A DNA stretch of 5,164 nucleotides from Bdellovibrionales bacterium. Its GTDB lineage: Bacteria; Bdellovibrionota; Bacteriovoracia; Bacteriovoracales; Bacteriovoracaceae. The position numbers and the translations under genes were made by a program. Shown here piece after piece: positions 1-5,000 of the stretch; positions within the stretch are counted from its first letter, which is position 1; each line of letters opens with the position of its first letter. The stretch lies in assembly GCA_005791855.1 (NCBI GenBank), contig SXUH01000055.1, forward strand, positions 1 through 5,164, given 5' to 3'. Under the pieces are notes generated by a model. The model saw only the letters and a list, made by a program, of their open reading frames with translations. It was not told the DNA's origin and made no database searches.

Positions 1-156
1 GCGCTGAAGAACTATGAAGGAACCTTAATGATCGTGTCCCACGACCGGCATTTTTTAAAGCAGCTCACAACTCAGGTAGCAGAAGTTGATAAAGGTGGGG
101 TAAGATTTTACCCAGGGACGTACACGGAGTACCTAGCTTCCATTGGAGACCATTGA
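1..156 (+). CDS. ABC-F family ATPase, C-terminal fragment (5' end outside the window)
   Basis: Open from the first base, in frame 1, to a TGA at 154-156, giving 51 residues. The fragment carries the end of an ABC nucleotide-binding domain: a helix with ALKNYEGT, the strand and switch motif IVSHDRHFL (switch His is residue 14 of the fragment), then a short beta segment with GTYTEYLAS and the stop. The 'aL..y.GtlifVSHDR.Fl...........g....y.G.Y..yl' arrangement is typical of the second ATPase domain of ABC-F proteins (EttA, Uup, YbiT type). These are soluble, ribosome-associated ATPases rather than transporters. The protein ends a few residues after the domain, so no Uup-like C-terminal coiled coil is present. 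The Walker A, signature and Walker B motifs lie upstream of the window, so the subfamily cannot be named. Its stop overlaps the start codon of the next gene by one base. Codon third positions are only about half G/C, unlike the genes further right. Confidence 0.88.
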   Translation, partial: ALKNYEGTLMIVSHDRHFLKQLTTQVAEVDKGGVRFYPGTYTEYLASIGDH

Positions 157-503
157 TGAGCAATGTAATAAACCTTCCCGCCGGTGAGACGCTACTAAAC
201 GAAGGCGACCATTCCAAGAGCCTCTACTGGCTCCAGAGTGGCCAGCTGGTCGTCGTGAAGCGCCGGGGGACCGAGGAGGTTATTCTTGGCCACATCTTCA
301 GCCGGGAGCTCGTCGGAGAGATCTCCTTCCTTGATAAGGAACCGCGGAGCGCGACCGTCAAGGCCCTCGTCGACTGCGAGCTCATCGAAGTACCCCAGGA
401 AACCTTCGATAACATTTTCAAAAACCAACCTAAGTGGTTAGATGTTCTGGTCAGGACTCTGGCGGAGCGACTTAGGAAGGCGAACGCTCGAATTAAGGTG
501 TAG
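156..503 (+). CDS. Single-domain cyclic-nucleotide-binding protein (CRP/cNMP-binding fold)
   Basis: A 115-residue protein made of one cNMP-binding domain and little else. The beta-roll starts near residue 8 (PAGETLLNEGD, with the conserved Gly and Glu-Gly-Asp turn) and continues through YWLQSGQLVVV (24-34). The phosphate-binding cassette is GEISFLDKEPRSATV at 54-68. Glu55 and Arg64-Ser65 sit where E. coli CRP has the cyclic-nucleotide contacts Glu72, Arg82 and Ser83, so ligand binding is plausible. The C-terminal helix (about 94-113) resembles the domain's C helix. There is no helix-turn-helix, kinase, channel or membrane segment, so it cannot be a CRP-type transcription factor by itself and probably acts through a partner. 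I chose ATG at 156: it has GGAGA at 145-149 six bases upstream and overlaps the upstream TGA (TGATG), suggesting translational coupling. A TTG at 153 is the in-frame alternative. cAMP or cGMP as ligand is inference. Confidence 0.88.
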   Translation: MSNVINLPAGETLLNEGDHSKSLYWLQSGQLVVVKRRGTEEVILGHIFSRELVGEISFLDKEPRSATVKALVDCELIEVPQETFDNIFKNQPKWLDVLVRTLAERLRKANARIKV

Positions 504-517
504 TGATTCGCAGCGTT
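483..517 (+). other. Imperfect hairpin spanning the stop codon of the cNMP-binding gene
   Basis: The bases AACGCTCGAAT at 483-493 can pair with ATTCGCAGCGTT at 506-517, giving 11 base pairs with one bulged C at 511 and a 12-base loop containing the TAG stop (501-503). No T-run follows (the next bases are AATCTGTAAAAAAG), so this is not a classical intrinsic terminator in either direction. It could be a 3' end-stabilising or processing structure, or chance. No folding energy was computed. Confidence 0.35.
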
Positions 518-581
518 AATCTGTAAAAAAGACCCTCCATCCGTTGCGTTATTGAAGCAAAACCATTAAACATGCACTAAC

Positions 582-589
582 TGTATATT
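582..589 (+). promoter_or_regulatory. Candidate -10 element upstream of rnc
   Basis: TGTATATT at 582-589 contains TATATT, five of six matches to the sigma-70 -10 consensus, in the only AT-rich gap of the window (504-640). No good -35 element lies 15-19 bases upstream; the TTGAAG at 552-557 is 26 bases away, too far. Transcription starting here would begin near 596, leaving a leader of about 45 bases before the ATG at 641 and excluding the TTG at 593 as a start. Evidence is the motif and position only; rnc could instead be read from the upstream gene pair. Confidence 0.25.
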
Positions 590-630
590 TTTTTGCTCGT
601 TTCCTCGAGGGGGAGCGAGATAGACGACCT

Positions 631-637
631 TAAGGTG
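631..637 (+). promoter_or_regulatory. Ribosome binding site deciding the rnc start
   Basis: TAAGGTG lies just before ATG 641, with the AAGG core five bases from the start codon. The longest open frame begins at TTG 593, but that codon is preceded by an AT-rich stretch with no purine-rich site. This favours ATG 641 as the true start. Confidence 0.6.
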
Positions 638-640
638 CTT

Positions 641-1393
641 ATGCCAAACCAACCTCGGCTCATAGAGCTCGTGCAAACCTTGTACGAGACCAAAGACCCC
701 GCCATCCTAGATAAAGTGACAGGCCACGATGACTTCCGGGAGTTCCTGCGGTTCCACCAGCTCCAGGTTCCGCTCCCGGACCTGGTCCAGGCGTTCACCC
801 ACACCTCCTTCAGCCACGAGTTCCACCTGCCGCACCAGGAGCAGCTGGAGTTCCTCGGCGATTCCGTCCTCCAGCTCATCATCACCTCCGAGCTCTTCCG
901 GAGGTTCCCGCAGGAGAAAGAAGGTCACCTCTCGAAGCTCCGGAGTTCCATCGTCAACGAAAGATCCCTGGCCCACATCGCGACCTCGCTGGGCCTGCCG
1001 AGGTTGGTCCTGGTCGGCCGGGGAGAGTTCAAGAAAAAGCTCTACGAACACGAAGCCCTGTTGGCGGACACCCTCGAGGCCCTGCTCGGCCAGATCTACC
1101 AGCACCAGGGCTTCGAGTTCACCCGGGGCCTCTTCCTGGTCTGGCTTTCGAAGTTCTCCCCGGACGCCTTCGCGGCGGACGCGCTCAAGGGCTTCGACTC
1201 CAAGTCCATGCTCCAGGAGGCCGTCCTGGCGAAGTACAAGAAGTTGCCCCGCTACACCGCCGAGAGCCGCGGGGACAAGTTCGAGATCACCCTGTGGATC
1301 AACGACGAGGTCCGGGGCCGGGGCGTGTATCCTTCCAAGCGGACCGGCGAGAAAGAGCTGGCCCAGGAAGCGCTGAAGAAGAATCTAATCTAA
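641..1393 (+). CDS. rnc: Ribonuclease III
   Basis: Double-strand-specific endoribonuclease that, in the family, cuts rRNA precursors and structured mRNAs. The 250-residue product has the nuclease domain at about 40-170 and a double-stranded-RNA-binding domain at about 184-250, the usual bacterial layout. The signature EQLEFLGDSVL (67-77) supplies metal-binding Glu67, Glu70 and Asp74; EGHLSKLRSSIVNERSLA (94-111) is the next conserved helix pair; ADTLEALLG (142-150) supplies Asp143 and Glu146, so the active site looks intact. The RNA-binding domain shows SKSMLQEAVL (188-196), LPRY (202-205) and a basic PSKRTGEKELAQEAL end. The N-terminus is about 24 residues longer before the conserved THTS motif than in E. 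coli RNase III. The start at ATG 641 is supported by TAAGGTG. The first roughly 30 codons use many A/T-ending codons, whereas the rest is almost wholly G/C-ending. The TAA stop forms the first bases of the era ribosome binding site, so the two genes are probably co-transcribed. Confidence 0.95.
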   Translation: MPNQPRLIELVQTLYETKDPAILDKVTGHDDFREFLRFHQLQVPLPDLVQAFTHTSFSHEFHLPHQEQLEFLGDSVLQLIITSELFRRFPQEKEGHLSKLRSSIVNERSLAHIATSLGLPRLVLVGRGEFKKKLYEHEALLADTLEALLGQIYQHQGFEFTRGLFLVWLSKFSPDAFAADALKGFDSKSMLQEAVLAKYKKLPRYTAESRGDKFEITLWINDEVRGRGVYPSKRTGEKELAQEALKKNLI

Positions 1394-1397
1394 GGAG
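1391..1397 (+). promoter_or_regulatory. Ribosome binding site of era, including the rnc stop codon
   Basis: TAAGGAG is a strong Shine-Dalgarno sequence six bases before ATG 1404, and its first three bases are the rnc TAA. A ribosome terminating on rnc would sit on the era initiation site, which suggests translational coupling. Confidence 0.8.
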
Positions 1398-1403
1398 TCG
1401 CAT

Positions 1404-2369
1404 ATGCTATTCGAGAACCAGCACCCGCACAACAAGTCCATCATGATCGCCGTCCTCGGGAAACCGAACGTCGGGAAGAGTTCCTTCATCAACCACCTCA
1501 TGGGCTTCGACCTCTCCATCGTGAGCTCCAAGCCCCAGACCACGCGGAACCACTTCCACTGCAACTTCACCATCGACCGCACCGAGGTGGTGCTGGTGGA
1601 CACCCCGGGGGTCCACGCCACCAACCAGGAGCTCAACAAGCGCATGAATGGCCAGGCCCAGATGGGCGCCGAGGGCGTGGACATCAACTTCGTCCTGGTG
1701 GACCTCAAGACCGACATGGTGGCCGAGTTCAAGGAGTTCCTCCGGAACTTCGACGCCCCCCTGAGCCGGACCTGGATCATCTTCACCAAGGCCGACCTCA
1801 TCGACCGCGAAGCCATCGACCTCTCCGAGACCGTGGAGGAGATGAAGAAGCTCTGCCCGACCATCGAGAAGTACTTCATGATCAGCACCGTCGACGGGCA
1901 CAACATCCACGCCCTGACCGGCGCGATCCAGGACGCCGCCAAGAGCGCCCCGCACCTCTACCCCAACGGGGACGCGTCCAACAAGAACGAGCGCTTCTTC
2001 GCCACCGAGTACATCCGCGAGCAGGCCTTCCGCCTCCTGAAGGAAGAGCTCCCGTACGAGATCGCGGTGGTGATCGACGAGTACAAAGACATCCGGAAGA
2101 AGGAACCGGAGGTGACCGAGGCCCACATCTCGGCCTCGATTTTGGTGAACCGGCCGTCCCAGCGGGCCATCGTCGTGGGCCGGGGCGGGTCCATCATCAA
2201 GGAGATCGGAACCAACGCCCGGAAGAAGATCGAGGCCATGATCGGCGGGAAGGTCCACCTGAACCTCCACGTGAAGGTCTCTCCGAAGTGGTTCAACAAC
2301 AACTTCGTCCTGGACGAGATCGGTCTCCCGCGGTCGCAGAAGTCCACCCGGGTCTGGAGGAAGAAATGA
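1404..2369 (+). CDS. era: GTPase Era, 30S ribosome assembly factor
   Basis: An essential-type GTPase that binds the 3' end region of 16S rRNA through a C-terminal KH domain and acts late in 30S assembly. The 321-residue protein has the TRAFAC GTPase domain at about 12-180: G1 GKPNVGKS (19-26), G2 QTTR (45-48), G3 DTPG (66-69), G4 TKAD (128-131) and G5 STVDG (161-165). The KH domain follows at about 200-300 with the family hallmark ELPY (215-218), the RNA-binding loop GRGG (259-262), IKEIG and a VKVSPKW motif (290-296). G4 departs from the usual NKxD by having Thr in place of Asn; TKxD occurs in other active GTPases such as YihA/EngB, so activity is not excluded. A basic tail of about 12 residues follows the last KH helix. 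The start at ATG 1404 has an excellent ribosome binding site. The rnc-era pair is a widespread order, and the 3' end overlaps der by ATGA. Confidence 0.97.
   Translation: MLFENQHPHNKSIMIAVLGKPNVGKSSFINHLMGFDLSIVSSKPQTTRNHFHCNFTIDRTEVVLVDTPGVHATNQELNKRMNGQAQMGAEGVDINFVLVDLKTDMVAEFKEFLRNFDAPLSRTWIIFTKADLIDREAIDLSETVEEMKKLCPTIEKYFMISTVDGHNIHALTGAIQDAAKSAPHLYPNGDASNKNERFFATEYIREQAFRLLKEELPYEIAVVIDEYKDIRKKEPEVTEAHISASILVNRPSQRAIVVGRGGSIIKEIGTNARKKIEAMIGGKVHLNLHVKVSPKWFNNNFVLDEIGLPRSQKSTRVWRKK
2356..2360 (+). promoter_or_regulatory. Ribosome binding site deciding the der start
   Basis: GGAGG inside the last codons of era lies five bases before ATG 2366. An open frame continues upstream to 2288, but that part only reads era in another frame and lacks a binding site, so 2366 is the start. 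It also places G1 at residue 12, as expected for Der. Confidence 0.85.
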
Positions 2370-4219
2370 ACTCGCGATCCATGGTGGTCTCCCTCATCGG
2401 GAGGCCCAACGTCGGGAAGAGCACCATCTTCAACCGGCTGATGAAGAAGCAGTACCTCGCCATGACCCACGACCAGCCGGGGGTCACCCGCGACCGGCAC
2501 TACGGGATCATGGAGCTGGAGGAGGCCGTCGAGGGCGAGCTCTCGAAGGAAGAGCTCATCCTGGTGGACACCGGGGGCTTCTACCCCGAGAAGATCGACA
2601 TCGACCCGAAGAAGAAGAACAACGTCGACCCGTTCTTCAACATCATGGCCGACCACGCGAAGCTCGCCATCGACGAGTCCGACCTCGTCCTCTTCGTGGT
2701 CGACGTCCGCGAGGGGCTCCTTCCCTTCGACAAGGGGATCTGCGACTACATCCGCGCGACGAAGAAGCCGTTCTGGCTCCTCATGAACAAGTTCGACACG
2801 GAAAAGCAGGAGGGGGACCAGTACGACTTCTACAACCTGGGCCTCGGGGAAGAGGACATGCTCCGCCTGTCCGCCGAGCATAACCGGGGCTTCGCCGACC
2901 TCCGCGAGCGCCTCATGCTCACGGCGAAGAAGTTCCAGAAGGACCTCGACACCTCCCGCGAGTCCAACCTCCAGAAAGGGGTGAAGCCGCGGAACGACGT
3001 GGTCTCCTCCGTCGCCATCATCGGCGCGCCGAACGCCGGGAAGTCCACGCTCCTGAACTGCCTCGTCGGCGCCCAGCGGGCCCTGGTCTCGGAGATCGCG
3101 GGGACCACCGTGGACCCGATCGAAGGCTACATCGACCTCTACTTCGGGCCCGACGTCGACCTCCTGAGTTCCCAGGACAACGCCTTCCGGAAGGACAACG
3201 CCGAGCTCTACGAGGAGCTCAAGAACTTCCAGAAGAACATCGACGTCAACCTCACCGTCGACGAGGACGAGCTCACCGAAGAGGAGAAGAAGATCTACGT
3301 GGACTTCGGCGAAACCTCCGGCGTCAGCTTCACCGACGACTCCGACGAAGTGAAGGGCCCGTCGGACTTCAGCTTCGACGAGGGCATCACGGAGGAGGAC
3401 TACTTCTCCGAGCGGGAGATCCTCGGCGAGATCGAGAAGAACTGGGACGAGTCCCGGGAGGAAGTGGCCAACATCGAGCACGCCCGGGAGGTCAACCGCT
3501 GGCGCTCCATCAAGATCGTCGACACGGCCGGGATCCGGAAGGCGAAGCTCGTGGACGGGTTCATCGAAACCCAGAGCGTCTACCGGTCCCTGCGCTCGAT
3601 CACCGAGAGCGACATCGTCCTCTTCATGGTGGACGCGACCCTCGGGATCACCCACCAGGACCGCCGCCTCTGCGACATCGCGCTGGAGAAGGGGAAGTCC
3701 ATCATCATCTGCCTGAACAAGATCGACCTCCTCCGGGACATCTTCGCCGACCAGAAGAAGAAGAAGGAGTGGCTCGCGGACCTGCAGGACGTGATCCCGT
3801 GGCTCGGCTTCTGCCAGCTCGTGACCATCTCCGCGCAGAAGAACCGGAACATCAACTACCTCCGGGAGGCCATCAAGCGGACCATCGTGATCCGGAACCG
3901 GAAGATCCCGACGGGCTCGCTGAACCGCTGCCTGATCACCCTCACCGAGCAGAACCCGGTGATCATCAAGAAGACCAATGGGACGCGCTTCAAGGTGAAG
4001 TACGCCTCGATGCTCAAGTCCGGGCCTCCGACGTTCCTGCTCTTCAGTAACAAGTCCCAGGGGATCCCGGAGAACTACCGGCGCTACCTGATCAATGGCC
4101 TGCGGCGCGAGTTCAACCTCATCAACACGCCGGTGCACCTGATCTTCCGGACGTCGACGGACATCGAGCGCCGGATGCGGAAGGTGGAGAAGAAGGCCTC
4201 GAAGCGCCCTACCACGTGA
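2366..4219 (+). CDS. der: GTPase Der (EngA), 50S assembly factor with a large acidic insertion
   Basis: Der has two tandem GTPase domains and a KH-like domain and is needed for maturation of the large ribosomal subunit. The first domain (about 6-190) has G1 GRPNVGKS (12-19), G2 GVTRD (39-43), G3 DTGG (68-71), G4 NKFD (141-144) and G5 SAE (169-171). A linker runs to about 211. The second has G1 GAPNAGKS (220-227), G2 GTTVD (246-250, Val for the usual Arg), G3 DTAGIRKA (386-393), G4 NKID (451-454) and G5 ISAQKN (488-493). The C-terminal domain (about 500-597) shows TGSLNR (516-521), SGPPTFLLF (552-560) and the YRRYLINGLRREF helix (571-583), all typical. Length is 617 residues against about 440-490 normally; nearly all the excess lies between G2 and G3 of the second domain (135 residues between their Asp residues, where E. 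coli has about 16), plus a smaller expansion in the first. The reading frame is unbroken and codon use matches era, so this looks like a native feature. A basic tail ends the protein. The start overlaps era by four bases; the end overlaps the convergent gene. Confidence 0.96.
   Translation: MNSRSMVVSLIGRPNVGKSTIFNRLMKKQYLAMTHDQPGVTRDRHYGIMELEEAVEGELSKEELILVDTGGFYPEKIDIDPKKKNNVDPFFNIMADHAKLAIDESDLVLFVVDVREGLLPFDKGICDYIRATKKPFWLLMNKFDTEKQEGDQYDFYNLGLGEEDMLRLSAEHNRGFADLRERLMLTAKKFQKDLDTSRESNLQKGVKPRNDVVSSVAIIGAPNAGKSTLLNCLVGAQRALVSEIAGTTVDPIEGYIDLYFGPDVDLLSSQDNAFRKDNAELYEELKNFQKNIDVNLTVDEDELTEEEKKIYVDFGETSGVSFTDDSDEVKGPSDFSFDEGITEEDYFSEREILGEIEKNWDESREEVANIEHAREVNRWRSIKIVDTAGIRKAKLVDGFIETQSVYRSLRSITESDIVLFMVDATLGITHQDRRLCDIALEKGKSIIICLNKIDLLRDIFADQKKKKEWLADLQDVIPWLGFCQLVTISAQKNRNINYLREAIKRTIVIRNRKIPTGSLNRCLITLTEQNPVIIKKTNGTRFKVKYASMLKSGPPTFLLFSNKSQGIPENYRRYLINGLRREFNLINTPVHLIFRTSTDIERRMRKVEKKASKRPTT
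3137..3496 (+). other. Acidic insertion in the second GTPase domain of Der (switch I to switch II region)
   Basis: Covers about residues 258-377 of Der. By hand count, residues 261-379 hold about 37 Asp/Glu and about 12 Lys/Arg, with several likely helical stretches (DNAELYEELKNF, DELTEEEKK, EILGEIEKNWDESREEV) separated by Ser/Gly/Phe-rich segments. It replaces the short beta hairpin that normally joins G2 to G3. I recognise no known domain in it. Boundaries are approximate, set by where Der-like sequence stops (YIDLYF) and resumes (WRSIKIVDTAG). Confidence 0.8.
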
Positions 4220-4997
4220 AGTTGTAGGTGACGATGAGGGTGATGACGTTCCCGGTGAGGTCTTCGTAGCCGAAGGTGCTCGCCGGGTTGGTCGGATCCT
4301 GCCGGAAGTCCTGCGTGTACTTGTCCTTGAAGTTCACCACGTGGTAGAGGCCCTCCACGCTCACGTAGGCGGCCTTGAGCTCGATGGGAAACTCCAGTCC
4401 CACCCCGATGCCGCTCCCGAGGCCCCCGCCCCGCTGGTCGTCGATGACGTCGGCGCGGTCGATGAACTTCGACCGCTGGTACCAGTACTCGAGCCGGCCG
4501 ATGAAGTGCGGGTTGGAGTAGGTGATGGCGGTCCCGAGGTCCGTGGTGTCGATGTAGTACTTGTAGCCGACGAAGACCCGGGTCATGTCGATGTTCACCG
4601 CCCCGAGGTTCCCGATGTCCCGGGTGAGGATCACCGGGTTGTCGATCACCATGGTGTGCTTGGAGTACTCGACCCCGAGGGAGATCGCCTTCTGGAAGTC
4701 CAGGAAGTAGTTCACCGAGAGGTGGAAGGTCGGGTTGTTGTCCTCGTAGGCCTTCCCCCGGTTTCCGGTGAAGGTGGTGAAGCCGCCGCCGAGGTTCACG
4801 GAGAAGAAGCGGCCGTAGCGGTAGAACCGCTCGTCCTCGAGCACCTGCGCGGACTCGAGGTCTTCGTTGAAGTCGGAGAAGATGTCACTCCCCACGGTCA
4901 TGTCGTCTTCGACCTCCTGGAGGACCTGGTCGGTGGACTGGGCCCCGGCGATCACGGGAAGGAAGAGGAGGAATAGGAGGAGGAGGGGTTTGGTCAT
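4209..4997 (-). CDS. Probable outer-membrane beta-barrel protein
   Basis: The 262-residue product begins with a clear signal peptide: Thr-Lys, a long Leu/Phe core (residues 5-15) and a likely AGA cleavage site after residue 19. An acidic, probably periplasmic segment follows (about 21-56). From about 62 to the end, short alternating strands with aromatic girdles and Gly/Asn/Asp turns recur (for example FFSVNLGGGF, FHLSVNYFL, MTRVFVGYKYYI, YVSVEGLYHVV), roughly enough for an 8-stranded barrel. The C-terminus LIVTYNFTW has the beta-signal pattern: terminal Trp with hydrophobic residues at -3, -5, -7 and -9, as read by the BAM complex. No specific family or substrate is recognised. ATG at 4995-4997 lies three bases after the stop of the upstream barrel gene and has no Shine-Dalgarno sequence, so reinitiation or coupling is likely. 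The stop lies inside the 3' end of der on the other strand. G/C-ending codons dominate, as in era and der. Confidence 0.82.
   Translation of the reverse strand: MTKPLLLLFLLFLPVIAGAQSTDQVLQEVEDDMTVGSDIFSDFNEDLESAQVLEDERFYRYGRFFSVNLGGGFTTFTGNRGKAYEDNNPTFHLSVNYFLDFQKAISLGVEYSKHTMVIDNPVILTRDIGNLGAVNIDMTRVFVGYKYYIDTTDLGTAITYSNPHFIGRLEYWYQRSKFIDRADVIDDQRGGGLGSGIGVGLEFPIELKAAYVSVEGLYHVVNFKDKYTQDFRQDPTNPASTFGYEDLTGNVITLIVTYNFTW
4956..4988. other. Purine tract under the signal-peptide codons
   Basis: The plus strand is purine from 4956 to 4988 except T at 4974, so the mRNA of the minus-strand gene begins with a C/U-rich run encoding the Leu/Phe/Pro core of the signal peptide. Leu codons CTC and CTA and Phe TTC explain it largely. 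It would leave the start of the transcript poorly structured, which may matter because no Shine-Dalgarno sequence is present. Confidence 0.5.
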
Positions 4998-5000
4998 AGG

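Noticed and set aside
572..580. Tiny ATG CAC TAA frame before rnc, as a possible regulatory leader peptide
   Set aside because: Two codons long, no ribosome binding site, and upstream of the likely transcript start.
584..594. T-rich run as an intrinsic terminator
   Set aside because: No GC-rich hairpin directly precedes it; the hairpin at 483-517 is more than 60 bases away.
729..1376. A plus-strand frame inside rnc
   Set aside because: Ser/Arg/Pro-rich translation typical of a shifted frame; the rnc frame carries all RNase III motifs.
1407..2270. A long minus-strand open frame opposite era
   Set aside because: Same compositional shadow effect; repetitive Val/Leu/His/Asp content and no recognisable motif.
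2288..2365. Upstream extension of der inside era
   Set aside because: It only re-reads era codons in another frame, lacks a ribosome binding site, and would add non-Der sequence before G1.
3750..3769. Repeated AAG triplets as a tandem repeat
   Set aside because: They encode a short lysine run in Der (residues 464-467) and are explained by codon choice.
1958..4138. A 726-codon open frame on the minus strand opposite era and der
   Set aside because: It mirrors two certain genes; with almost all codons ending in G/C, stop codons become rare on the opposite strand. The translation is low-complexity Val/Leu/Asp-rich with no domain or binding site.
4341..4976. A plus-strand open frame opposite the outer-membrane gene
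   Set aside because: Val/Glu/Asp-rich shadow. The minus-strand reading has a signal peptide and a C-terminal beta-signal, so it is the real gene.
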